Origin: SIRX01 sp965214475
GTDB lineage: Bacteria; Actinomycetota; Rubrobacteria; Rubrobacterales; Rubrobacteraceae
Assembly: GCA_965214475.1 (NCBI GenBank)
Contig: OZ243953.1
Coordinates: forward strand, 248,001-312,000
DNA: 64,000 nucleotides
Direction of reading: 5' to 3'
Shown here piece by piece: positions 52,345 to 61,501 of the stretch (position 1 is its first letter; each line of letters starts with the position of its first letter). Position numbers and translations under genes: made by a program. The notes under the pieces were generated by a model that had not been told where the DNA came from, searched no databases, and saw only the letters and a list, made by a program, of their open reading frames with translations.

Positions 52345-55300
52345 TGCCGCCGAGAAAGAAAGGCACGCTCCGCTTCGAGCAGCGCCTAGTCCTCAGCCAG
52401 TACATGCTCGGGCTCTTCGGCGTTGTGACCTTCGATGAGCTAGCCGAGGGGCTCAAGGAGCCGGAGTACGAGGAGTGGGACGAGAACAACGTCTCCCGAC
52501 TCCACCACGTTCTCGCCGCCCGCTTCTTCGACCTACCGGAGAGGACCGGCGGTCCGTCGGTAGACGACCTGCTCCGCTACGACGGGAACATCGTCGGCCA
52601 CACGCTCCAGATCAGTGAGAAGCGCGATGATCGCATCCGCTGGAAGTACTTCCAGTACCTCTCGCTCCTCTTCGCCGAGGTCTACCTCGACCGCTACTTC
52701 CGCGACCCGGACGCTCTTCTCGACGGCCTGAACGAGCACGTTAACCTCTTCAACGAGGGCAAGGCGGAGGGGGATCAGGTACCAGAGTACGCCCCGGACG
52801 ATCTCCGTAAACTGGCGTTCTGGATGGCGACCGGCTCTGGCAAGACGCTCCTCATGCACGTCAACGTCCTGCAGTACCGGCATTACCTGGAGTTGCACGA
52901 CCGGACGGACGAGCTGGATAGAATCATCCTTCTCACCCCAAACGAGGGCCTCTCCCGACAGCACCGGGAAGAGTTTGAGAAGTCCGGCTTCGAGGCCGAG
53001 CTCTTCTCCCGGAGCGGCGAGAGCCTCTTCACCAGTCGCCGCATCCAGATACTGGAGATCACCAAGCTCCGCGAGGACGCCGGCGTCAAGACCGTCGCCG
53101 TAGAGGCCTTTGAGGGCAACAACCTAGTCCTCGTGGACGAAGGCCACCGCGGCACCTCAAAAGCCTCCGACGTGGTCGGAGACAAGGGCTGGAAGCCCAT
53201 GCGCGACGCGCTCTGCGAGGGCGGTTTCTCCTTCGAGTACTCCGCCACCTTCGGCCAGGCCATGAAGGCCGCGGGCAACAAGAAGCTCGCCGACGAGTAC
53301 GCGAAGTGCATCCTCTTCGACTACTCTTACCGCTACTTCTACGGCGACGGCTACGGTAAGGACTACCGGGTTCTAAATCTCGAAGAGGGCGGCGACGAGA
53401 CCTTCCGTCACCGCTACTTGGTGGCGGCCCTCCTCTCCTTCCATCAGCAGCAACTATTGTACGCCGACCGCGAACAGGAGTTCCGCCCCTACGGCCTCGA
53501 ACGTCCGCTCTGGATGTTCGTCGGCTCAAGTGTCACCAAGAGCCCCAGCAAGGACGACCGCACCGACGTGGTCAACATCCTTCTCTTTCTCGCCCGCTTC
53601 GCGCGTGAGCGCGAGGAGAACGTCGGCATCCTGGAGCGTCTCGTCAGTAGCGGACGCACCGAGTTCTCCTACAAGGGCCGTGACCTCTTCGCCGACAGCT
53701 TTAACTACCTCATGGAGCAGGGGGTCATCGCCGAAGACCTCTACGAATCTATCCTCTCTGGCTTCTTCAACGCGCCGGGCTCCGCCGGCGCCCGCCTGCA
53801 CGCGGGCGTGCTCAAGGGCGCGGAGGGCGAGGTATCTCTCCGAATCGGAGACAACGAACCCTTCGGCGTCGTCAACGTCGGAGATCCCTCAGCTTTACGG
53901 AAGCTTCTGGAGGATCAGGAGGAGATCTTCGTCTCCGAGCAGAACGTCTCCGGTTCGCTCTTCGACGGCCTCAACACTCGCGAGTCCGGCGTCAACCTCC
54001 TCGTCGGGGCCAGGAAGTTCACCGAGGGCTGGAGCAGTTGGCGGGTCAGCAGCATGGGCCTAATGAACGTGGGTAAGAACGAGGGTTCCCAGATCATCCA
54101 GCTCTTCGGGCGTGGCGTCCGCCTCAAGGGCCTTGATTTCAGCCTCAAGCGCAGCTCCCGCATACCGGATACCCGCCACCCCCGGCACGTTGGCGTCCTC
54201 GAAACACTAAACGTCTTCGGCGTCAGCGCGGACTACATGCAGCAGTTCAAGGAGCACCTCGAAGAAGAGGGCCTCCCGCCCAACGACGATGTGGAAGAGA
54301 TAGTCCTACCCGTAATAAACACCCTGAACGGCAAGAGGCTCAAGACCATCCGTTTGGGCAAAGGTGGCGACTTCAAACAGAACGGCCCCCATCCCGAGCT
54401 GGACCTCCCCGTTACTTTGGGCGAGGCTGCTGCCCGGAAGCTAACCGTGAAGCTGGATTGGTACCCCAAGATTAGCGCCCTCGGAAGCCGTAACGGCACA
54501 GTCTCTGCCGTGCGAGACAACACCGGCAAGCTCGAAGCCCGCCACCTCGCCTTCGTGGATCTCGACGAGGTCTACTTCGACCTTGTCCGTCACAAGGAAG
54601 AGCGCGGCTGGCACAACCTTACCCTCTCCCGCGAGAAGGTGGACGAGCTGCTTCACAATCCTGCCTGGTACGAGCTAACCATCCCCTCCGAGGATCTGGA
54701 GTTCTCCACTGGAAGCCTCGGCCAGCGGATGCGCACCTGGCAGGAGATCGCCACCGCGCTCCTCAAGGCGTACTGCAAGAAGTACTATGAAACTCGCCGC
54801 GCCGAGTTCGAGTCCGCTTTCCTCCAGTACCAGGAACTAACCGAAGACGATCCCAACTTCCTCGAAGAGTACCGCTTCCAGGTCGAAGCCTCCGCCGAGG
54901 ATTACCTCAGAGAACTGCGGGATCTGAAAACAGCCATAGAAGACGGCCGGCTGGAGCCCCTGGAGTGGGGCGCCCTGGACATCTTCACCTTCGACCGGCA
55001 CCTCTACCGTCCGCTCGTCCACCTCAAGAACAAGGACGTAGCCGTAAAGCCCGTCGCCCTCAACGATGGTGAGCAGCAGTTCGTGCGAGACCTCAAAGCG
55101 TACTATGAGGCGCAACCTGGTCTCTTCGAGGGCCGGGAGCTGTACCTGCTGCGGAATATGAGCCGAGGCAAGGGCATCGGCTTCTTCGAAGCCGGAAACT
55201 TCTACCCGGACTTCATCCTCTGGTTGCTGGATGGCGACCACCAGTATGTCGCCTTCATCGATCCGAAGGGCATAACCCGGCTTCGGGGAGTAGAAGACCC

Positions 55301-55520
55301 CAAGATCGAGTTCAAAAACACTATCAAGGAGATAGAAGACCGCCTCGCCGACCCGGCTGTTACTCTGCACTCCTTCATCATCTCCAACACCCGATACGAC
55401 GAGATCGAGCACTGGGGCATGAGCAAACAAGATCTCGAAGACCGCCACGTCCTCTTCCAGAAAGAGGACAAGAGTACCTACGTGGAGGCCATGCTGGACC
55501 GCATTCTTCGCCACGACTGA
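52344..55520 (+). CDS. res: Type III restriction endonuclease/helicase (Res)
   Basis: A 1058-residue subunit. Helicase motif I ATGSGKTLLMHVN, motif II VLVDEGHRGTSK (DEGH), motif III EYSATFGQ, and later IIQLFGRGVRLKG (motif VI). A PD-(D/E)xK nuclease near the C-terminus: FYPDFILWLLDGDHQYVAFI followed by DPKG. It cuts DNA that lacks its methyl mark after translocation. GTG start within the Mod stop. Confidence 0.88.
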
Positions 55521-55627
55521 TGACTTGCTCAGATTGGAGATTCTCGACCGTTCATAGAAGAGCGGATCAGTAGTGTTTCGGGAGGCTGCCTGTTACCGTT
55601 CTCACCCATCATCCAAAGGGTGTCTGG

Positions 55628-55653
55628 TAGTGTTGACTTGAGTGTCAACACTA
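55628..55653. promoter_or_regulatory. Palindromic operator before the XRE gene
   Basis: TAGTGTTGAC-ttgagt-GTCAACACTA, a perfect 10-bp inverted repeat, 36 bp upstream of the XRE start. It includes TTGACT, a usable -35, so binding of the XRE protein would shut its own promoter. Confidence 0.7.
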
Positions 55654-55688
55654 CGTAAGATAACGAATACGAGAAGGGACGTGAGGAA

Positions 55689-56024
55689 ATGAACTTTGGT
55701 GAAAGGGTGAGAGAGCTGAGGAAAGAGCAGGGCTTGAGCCAGCGGGAGCTCGCGGCTCGGTCTGGCATTGACTTCACCTACCTCTCCAAGATCGAGAACG
55801 CGCGCATGGAGCCGCCGAGCGAGAAGGTGATCTTAAACATGGCGGAGGCCCTCGACGCCGATCCCGACGAGCTGGTCCTGTTGGCGGGCAAGATCCCCTC
55901 GGATATCGTAGGACGCATCGACGCGGAGATGGTCAAGATGCTCCGCCGCTCGGTTGACGGCGACTTCAACTCCAAAGAAGATTACAAGAGGGCGCTCGGC
56001 AGCAGTCGGGACCGAGAGGGATAA
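55689..56024 (+). CDS. XRE-family transcriptional regulator
   Basis: A 111-residue Cro/cI-type HTH: MNFGERVRELRKEQGLSQRE then LAARSGIDFTYLSKIENARM and EPPSEKVILNMAEAL. The remainder is a short helical tail. Three bases separate it from the ImmA gene; the pair resembles ImmR/ImmA, where the peptidase removes the repressor. Confidence 0.87.
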   Translation: MNFGERVRELRKEQGLSQRELAARSGIDFTYLSKIENARMEPPSEKVILNMAEALDADPDELVLLAGKIPSDIVGRIDAEMVKMLRRSVDGDFNSKEDYKRALGSSRDREG

Positions 56025-56027
56025 GCA

Positions 56028-56663
56028 ATGCGGGGCCAGTACTTCAGCCCAAAGAAGCAGGAGTCACTGGCCGATGACCTATTGGCCCGCTACGAACGCG
56101 AATCGGGGTCTCCCCTCCAACTCCCCCTACAGGCGGAGTCGATAGCTGAAAGCGTAGGTCTGAACATCCTGTGGGACGAGATCCCCGAGGAGCCGGGTAC
56201 CACAACCCACGGGGTGCTCATCCCCGAAAAGTGTCTTATAGTCCTCAACGAGGGCCGCCTCCAACTCCTCGAAAGCACGCAGGGGCTGTATAACACCACT
56301 ATTGCACACGAGATCGGCCACTGGGTGCTGCATGTAGACCACGCCGCACTCGATCATGCCTCCCTGCCCGACATTTCCTACGACACCTCACCCGCCCCCG
56401 AAAGCGGACGCGACAAATGGGACGAGCGAAACGCCCACCAGTTCATGGGTTACTTGTTGATGCCGTCCAGGCTCCTAACGCCGAGGCTGAAGGGCCTGAA
56501 CCTCCAGAACTGGCACGATCTCTACCATTTACGTGAGACCTTCGACGTAACACCAACGGCTCTCAAAATTCGCCTGGAGAAGCTGAACCTCACCTACCTC
56601 GATGCCGAACGCAAATTCCACAAGTCTAAGCAGGAAGCTGGAGGCCAAAACCCGCTCTTCTAA
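56028..56663 (+). CDS. ImmA/IrrE-family metallopeptidase
   Basis: A 211-residue zinc peptidase with HExxH as TTIAHEIGHWVLH and a downstream Glu candidate in DERNAHQFMGYLLMPSR. Such peptidases cleave the partner XRE repressor to switch an island or stress response. ATG start. Confidence 0.87.
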   Translation: MRGQYFSPKKQESLADDLLARYERESGSPLQLPLQAESIAESVGLNILWDEIPEEPGTTTHGVLIPEKCLIVLNEGRLQLLESTQGLYNTTIAHEIGHWVLHVDHAALDHASLPDISYDTSPAPESGRDKWDERNAHQFMGYLLMPSRLLTPRLKGLNLQNWHDLYHLRETFDVTPTALKIRLEKLNLTYLDAERKFHKSKQEAGGQNPLF

Positions 56664-56683
56664 ACCCGGGTTTCGTTATTGAG

Positions 56684-56712
56684 TTGACAAACAACACAAT
56701 AAACGGTACGGT
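56684..56712 (+). promoter_or_regulatory. Candidate promoter for the DUF2188/CHAT block
   Basis: TTGACA, 17 bp, TACGGT, 55 bp upstream of the DUF2188 start. A good -35 with a moderate -10. Confidence 0.5.
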
Positions 56713-56766
56713 GTTAGTGGTAGTCAGCTAGCGGAGCGGGGGACGCCCGGTTAGGAGGTGAAGCAA

Positions 56767-57018
56767 GTGGCTAAAGGCAAGAGCTCGAGCGGCAGAAAGT
56801 CATACCATGTTACGAAGAACTCTGGCGGCGGCTGGAAAGTCAAAGGCGCGGGTTCCAGCCGGGCGTCGAGCACACACTCTACGCAGAAGGCGGCGCAAAA
56901 GGCCGCGACCAAGCTGGCGAAGTCCCAGGCGAAGGGTCAGATAGTCGTGCATGGGCGCGACGGCAGGATCCGGACGGAGCACACTTACGGCTCCGATCCC
57001 AATCCACCCAAAGGGTAG
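56767..57018 (+). CDS. DUF2188 small basic protein
   Basis: An 83-residue protein: GRKSYHVTKNSGGGWKVKGA, then STQKAAQKAATKLAKSQAKG and IVVHGRDGRIRTEHTYGSDP. DUF2188 proteins are small, basic and of unknown role. GTG 56767 lies seven bases after GGAGGTGA; the GTG at 56758 is inside that site. Confidence 0.8.
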   Translation: MAKGKSSSGRKSYHVTKNSGGGWKVKGAGSSRASSTHSTQKAAQKAATKLAKSQAKGQIVVHGRDGRIRTEHTYGSDPNPPKG

Positions 57019-57132
57019 CCCGGAAAGATGGGCTGACGTGACTGCGGGCGCGGTTCGATTGTGTCCAGGAAGCCCCGCCCGCCGCGTCTCGAAGACGAGT
57101 GAGGAATGAGCGCGACAGCATAGGAGACAGTA

Positions 57133-58194
57133 ATGTCAGAAGAGGCATACCGAGCGAAACTGACGAAGTTGCAGAAGAAAAAGGCCGATCTCGAAAAGAA
57201 GAAGGGTGACGAGGAAGGGAAGGCCGCGAAGCTCAGAGCGGAGATCGGCCGGATCGAACGTAGTGTCACTTCCAAGACGAGCCCTTCCACGTTGCGCTCC
57301 AAGCAGCGCCAGAGCGAGGGCAAGAGGAAGAAGGCCGTCGACCATCAGGGCAAGATCGCGAAGTACGAGGGTGAGATCGCAAAGGTCGCGGCCGATCTGA
57401 ACGAAGCCCAAAGGCATCTCAATCGTTCAATCGCCAGCAGGCAGAAGAAAGAGGACTCTGCAGCCAAGAAGCGGCAGACCGAAGAGATGCGACATGCCAA
57501 GGCGCTCACGCGCGAGGCTGAGAAGCAGCACCGCTTGTATTCCGAGCGGTTGAGCGAGGAGGCTGTTCGCAAGTTGCCGGAGAAGATCAAGGTTCTCTTC
57601 TTCGCTGCTAATCCCCGCGATCAGCAACAGCTATTGCTCGACGAGGAGGTTCGCGACATAGAACAGAAGCTGCGCTTGTCCGAGTTTAGGGACTCTGTGG
57701 ATCTCCGCTCTCGGTGGGCGGTCAGAACAGGAGATCTACTTCAGGCTCTCAACGAGATCAAGCCTCGCATCGTCCATTTCAGCGGCCACGGTTCGCAGAC
57801 GAACGAACTCATCTTTCTCACCGAGGATGGCGGTTCCAAGTTCGTTACAGAGGAAGCGATGGCGGCTTCCATCGCAACGGTAGCGGACCATGTGCGGGTC
57901 GTCTTTTTCAACACCTGCTACTCTCGTGCTCAGGCTCAGGCAGCCGCGCAACACGTGGACGTAGCCATCGGTATGAACGACTCCATCGGCGACGACGCGG
58001 CACGGGTGTTTGCGGCGCAGTTCTACTCCGCGATAGGTTTCGGGTACTCGGTTCAGAGGGCCTTCGATCAGGCCAAAGCCCAACTGATGCTTGAGAGCAT
58101 TCCTGAAGAGGAAATACCGGAGCTGTTCGTCCGCGAAGGCTTGAGCGCCGATGAAGTAGTCCTGGTGCGTACGGATCAACAAGAGGCCGCCTAA
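57133..58194 (+). CDS. Coiled-coil CHAT-domain protease
   Basis: A 353-residue protein. Residues 1-150 are a long charged coiled coil (TKLQKKKADLEKKKGDEEGK and similar). Residues 150-353 are a CHAT (caspase-like) domain: KVLFFAANPRDQQQLLLDEE, catalytic His in RIVHFSGHGSQ and Cys in VVFFNTCYSRAQAQA, then VDVAIGMNDSIGDDAARVFA. CHAT proteases act in gasdermin and CRISPR-linked defence. Its gene is 19 bp upstream of a heme peroxidase gene. Confidence 0.85.
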   Translation: MSEEAYRAKLTKLQKKKADLEKKKGDEEGKAAKLRAEIGRIERSVTSKTSPSTLRSKQRQSEGKRKKAVDHQGKIAKYEGEIAKVAADLNEAQRHLNRSIASRQKKEDSAAKKRQTEEMRHAKALTREAEKQHRLYSERLSEEAVRKLPEKIKVLFFAANPRDQQQLLLDEEVRDIEQKLRLSEFRDSVDLRSRWAVRTGDLLQALNEIKPRIVHFSGHGSQTNELIFLTEDGGSKFVTEEAMAASIATVADHVRVVFFNTCYSRAQAQAAAQHVDVAIGMNDSIGDDAARVFAAQFYSAIGFGYSVQRAFDQAKAQLMLESIPEEEIPELFVREGLSADEVVLVRTDQQEAA

Positions 58195-58213
58195 TGCGGC
58201 AGGAAGGATAAGA

Positions 58214-59617
58214 ATGAAGCGTTATCATGGAAAGAAGACACGGGGGATCGAGACTGTTCCCCAAGGCCCATTCTACGAAGGTCGCTTCGGCAGGATGTTT
58301 GGCAAGCTCCCGACCTACCAACAGGATGAGGAAGAATTACGTGCTCTCGGTGCGGCTATGATCGAAAGTGGAGAAGGAGACTCCGACAATCCAGATATAC
58401 CCGCCGGCTACACTTACGTCGGTCAGTTTATTGACCACGATATTACTTTCGATCCCTCTTCAAGCCTCCAGCGCATGAACGACCCCGAGGGACTGGTCAA
58501 CTTCCGCACCCCGCGGTTCGATCTCGATTCTCTCTACGGTTCGGGACCGAGCGAGGATCCCTTCATGTACGATGAGGATTCTGGAGGCGTGAAGTTACTC
58601 GTCGGCAAAGTTCGCGTAGACGGCAGAGATACCGATGAGGATGACCTACCGAGGAATAGCCAGGGTCGAGCCCTAACCGGTGATCCTCGCAACGACGAGA
58701 ACACTATGGTCTCGCAGTTACAGCTCGCCTTCATCAAGTTCCACAACAAGGTGGTTGACCTGGTGCAGGCCGACCAAGGCTTCTCTGGGGATGAACTTTT
58801 CAAAGAGGCACAGAGAATCGTGCGCTGGCACTACCAGTGGGCAGTGGTCAACGATTTCCTCAAGCGTATCGTCGGTGAGGAGATGTTGAACGAAGTTTGG
58901 ACTGTTGGCGCTGGCCGTGATCCCCACAAGATCAACCTGCGCTTCTATCATTGGAAAGAGCGCCCCTTCATGCCTGTTGAGTTTTCCGTCGCCGCCTACC
59001 GCTTCGGACATAGCCAGGTGAGGCCGACATACCGTATCAACAGCGTCGTGCCCGAGCTGCCGATCTTCTCCCCAGAAGGAGATACGAACCCGCTGGCGGA
59101 CTTCCGGGGTTTTAGACCCCTGCCGCAGCAGTGGACCATTGAGTGGAATCGGTTCTTCGAGATTGACGGCTCGACCCCACAGAACAGCCGCAAGATAGAC
59201 ACCAAGCTAGCTCCCCCGCTTGCGGACCTGCCAGGCATGGCGACTGGATTCGAGGCTCTGGCCGTGCTCAACCTCTTACGAGGTCGGAGCATGTCGCTTC
59301 CATCGGGACACCGAGTAGCAACTGCTGTAGGCGAGACGCCACTTACGTCGGAAGAACTCGAACTAGATCAGACCGGGTATCGTGGTCCCGCGCCACTCTG
59401 GTATTACGTGCTTAAAGAAGCCGAGATCAAGGAAGGCGGACGACACCTCGGCTCGGTGGGTGGACGCATTGTCGCAGAAGTTTTACTGGGATTACTAAAG
59501 GGCGATCCACTTTCCTTCGCCAACGTGGAGCCGGGCTCGGGTTGGACGCCGCACTTGCCCTCTGCTCAACCCGGCCAGTTTACGATGGCCGATCTAGTCA
59601 AGTTCGCCACATCCTAA
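58214..59617 (+). CDS. Animal-type heme peroxidase
   Basis: A 467-residue peroxidase of the peroxidase-cyclooxygenase superfamily. Distal His region TYVGQFIDHDITFDPSS; TGDPRNDENTMVSQLQLAFI then KFHN; proximal His in YRFGHSQVRPTYRINS. No signal peptide or membrane segment, so it would act in the cytoplasm, unlike most secreted relatives. It is co-transcribed with the CHAT gene (19 bp, AGGAAGG ribosome site). Possible effector that makes reactive oxidants once the CHAT partner is triggered; this is inference. Confidence 0.85.
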   Translation: MKRYHGKKTRGIETVPQGPFYEGRFGRMFGKLPTYQQDEEELRALGAAMIESGEGDSDNPDIPAGYTYVGQFIDHDITFDPSSSLQRMNDPEGLVNFRTPRFDLDSLYGSGPSEDPFMYDEDSGGVKLLVGKVRVDGRDTDEDDLPRNSQGRALTGDPRNDENTMVSQLQLAFIKFHNKVVDLVQADQGFSGDELFKEAQRIVRWHYQWAVVNDFLKRIVGEEMLNEVWTVGAGRDPHKINLRFYHWKERPFMPVEFSVAAYRFGHSQVRPTYRINSVVPELPIFSPEGDTNPLADFRGFRPLPQQWTIEWNRFFEIDGSTPQNSRKIDTKLAPPLADLPGMATGFEALAVLNLLRGRSMSLPSGHRVATAVGETPLTSEELELDQTGYRGPAPLWYYVLKEAEIKEGGRHLGSVGGRIVAEVLLGLLKGDPLSFANVEPGSGWTPHLPSAQPGQFTMADLVKFATS

Positions 59618-59660
59618 AACTTCAGCGGCACAGCCACAGAAAGTACCAGTAAATTTTTTT

Positions 59661-59707
59661 GGATAAAGGTCTACACACATAAGACTGAACTGTGTAGACT
59701 TTTATCC
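59661..59707. promoter_or_regulatory. Large inverted repeat directly before the abiEi start
   Basis: Arms GGATAAAGGTCTACACA (59661-59677) and TGTGTAGACTTTTATCC (59691-59707), 17 bp with one mismatch, 13-base spacer. It ends two bases before the ATG. AbiEi antitoxins bind inverted repeats in their own promoter, so this is the likely operator. Confidence 0.75.
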
Positions 59708-59709
59708 AT

Positions 59710-60318
59710 ATGACGAAAAGCTACGGTATTCTAGAAAAACTGGCCCAACTTTCCGGTGGCACCTTTAAGGCTGGAGACGCAGCGAAAGCCGGCGTTCACC
59801 CGCGGGATTTGTATGCTTTGCGAGATAAGGGCTTGCTGGTCGAGCTTTCGCGAGGAGTCTATCGTCTGGCGGATGCCGAGATCAGCCCTTACCTGGACCT
59901 CGTGGCTATTTCACGCCGTAGCTCCCAAGGAGCTGTCTGCCTCAGTTCAGCTCTCTCTTTCTGGAATCTTACCGATGAGATCCCCGCCGAGGTCCACCTG
60001 GCAGTTCCCAGGGGAGCCCATCGGCCCGTCATCGACTACCCGCCCGTCCTCGTCCACGTTTTCGCCGCCAGCACCTTCGACCTAGGCCGTGAGCAGGTGC
60101 TCTTGGACTCGGGCGAGGAGATCTTTATCTACTCCGCAGAACGGAGTGTGGTCGATGCCATGCGTCTGAGAAGCCAGGTAGGTACCGACGTTACCTATGA
60201 AGCCCTACGGCGCTACCTCAAGTGCCCAGAGGCTTCTCCAGGTAACCTGCTGAGCCTTGCTCGACGGCTAAGAGTCGGCGGCCCCATGTCCGATGCGTTG
60301 ATGGTGTTGATGGGCTGA
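59710..60318 (+). CDS. AbiEi-family antitoxin, without AbiEii partner
   Basis: A 202-residue AbiEi-like protein. N-terminal winged helix (LEKLAQLSGGTFKAGDAAKA, GVHPRDLYALRDKGLLVELS), then the C-terminal domain SRRSSQGAVCLSSALSFWNL and AERSVVDAMRLRSQVGTDVT. In type IV systems it represses its operon and opposes the nucleotidyltransferase AbiEii. No AbiEii follows; the next genes belong to another toxin-antitoxin family. Confidence 0.82.
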   Translation: MTKSYGILEKLAQLSGGTFKAGDAAKAGVHPRDLYALRDKGLLVELSRGVYRLADAEISPYLDLVAISRRSSQGAVCLSSALSFWNLTDEIPAEVHLAVPRGAHRPVIDYPPVLVHVFAASTFDLGREQVLLDSGEEIFIYSAERSVVDAMRLRSQVGTDVTYEALRRYLKCPEASPGNLLSLARRLRVGGPMSDALMVLMG

Positions 60319-60399
60319 ACCAGGCGGAAAAAGGTCCTCTATACGGTTTCGTAGTCTCTGTATTACAATGAATACCGTAGTGCTATACGGAGGTCAACG

Positions 60400-60813
60400 A
60401 TGCCCAAATCCAAGCCGTTTACCATAAGGCTCTCCGACGAGGTGGGGGGCTGGTTGGACCGTGAGAACCGGCGAACGAAGCTGCCCAAAAGCGCCTTGCT
60501 GGAAGTCTTGGCGGAAGAATCCATCCGCACCCGCCGCTTCCCCGGCATTGGTTTCCGGGGAGCCGAGCACTCAAGACGGGCGTGGGTGATCGGTACGGCA
60601 CTGGATGTCTGGGAGGTCATCGAACTCTACGAGGGCAAAGGTAGGGAAAGGCTGCTCTCGGAGCACAACGTCTCTGAACGCCAGCTAGACCTCGCGCTCT
60701 CTTATTACGAGGCTTACCCGAGCGAGATAGACGATGCGCTTGAAGAGAACGCCCGCACGCCGGAGGAATGGCACGAACTTTACCCGGCCATCGTACCGCC
60801 CCCGCACGGTTAG
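60400..60813 (+). CDS. DUF433-like antitoxin
   Basis: A 137-residue protein. N-terminal ribbon-helix-helix-like segment (KPFTIRLSDEVGGWLDRENR), then VIGTALDVWEVIELYEGKGR and NVSERQLDLALSYYEAYPSE, which is the DUF433 helix-turn-helix seen in antitoxins of PIN-like toxins. AAGGAGGT-like site (GGAGGTCAACG) before ATG. CTATACGG occurs twice upstream (60338 and 60383), a possible operator. Confidence 0.75.
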   Translation: MPKSKPFTIRLSDEVGGWLDRENRRTKLPKSALLEVLAEESIRTRRFPGIGFRGAEHSRRAWVIGTALDVWEVIELYEGKGRERLLSEHNVSERQLDLALSYYEAYPSEIDDALEENARTPEEWHELYPAIVPPPHG

Positions 60814-60843
60814 AGTGCGGCTCCATCTCTCTGGCGGCCACGG

Positions 60844-61203
60844 GTGAGGATCCTGTTAGATGCCCACATCTCCGGCCGGACGGTGGGCAAGGCACTCGCC
60901 GAAGGTGGTCACGACGTGCGCGCCCTCGACTCCGAGATAGAGCTCGAAGGTCTCTCTGACCCGGAGGTACTGGAACTGGCGGCCACCGAAGGCCGCGTGC
61001 TCGTGACCGCCAACATACGAGACTTCGAGCCCCTTCTGCGGGAGTGGGTCGGCGAGAGCCGCACGCACCCAGGTGTAATCCTTATTCCCTCCAGCGTGAG
61101 AAACGAGGATTTCGGAGTCCTCATCTCGGGTGTGCGGAAGATCATAGCGGACACCACACAGGAAGCATGGGTGGACCGTGTGGAGTGGCTTCGGAAAGCT
61201 TGA
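60844..61203 (+). CDS. DUF5615 PIN-like toxin
   Basis: A 119-residue protein: MRILLDAHISGRTVGKALAE, HDVRALDSEIELEGLSDPEV, LELAATEGRVLVTANIRDFE. The Asp residues at 6, in the SDPEV region and in ANIRDF match the Mut7-C/DUF5615 PIN-like nuclease site. GTG start 30 bp after the antitoxin. Last gene of the island before attR. Confidence 0.82.
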   Translation: MRILLDAHISGRTVGKALAEGGHDVRALDSEIELEGLSDPEVLELAATEGRVLVTANIRDFEPLLREWVGESRTHPGVILIPSSVRNEDFGVLISGVRKIIADTTQEAWVDRVEWLRKA

Positions 61204-61266
61204 CCGTTATGCCTAAGGGGCAGAGAGTCAGAGTTCGTGAGGTTTTCAGGATGTCGCTCGACCGCG

Positions 61267-61291
61267 AAACTTACCGCAACCGTACCGCAAC
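61267..61291 (+). repeat. 25-bp end repeat, right copy
   Basis: Identical to 29815-29839, same orientation, 117 bp inside attR. Confidence 0.75.
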
Positions 61292-61407
61292 CGGGCTGAT
61301 ACGGGCCAGTACGCGCCGGACGAATCACCGCTGCAAATTCCAAGAAACACCTGCAAAATAGCTTATTTGCTGGACGCGATGATACGGGTTGAAACGGTCG
61401 GGATCAA

Positions 61408-61453
61408 ACTCGTAATGAGCAGGTCAGCGGTTCGAGTCCGCTCGTCGGCTCTC
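61408..61453 (+). repeat. attR: tRNA-Thr 3' fragment
   Basis: 46-bp exact copy of 29704-29749. The 5' half of the tRNA is absent here, so this is the displaced 3' end and marks the right boundary of the island. Confidence 0.92.
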
Positions 61454-61501
61454 TTTATTTACTGTAGGTGAAGGGAATTCCCGGAAGAGGCGAGAGGCCC
61501 G

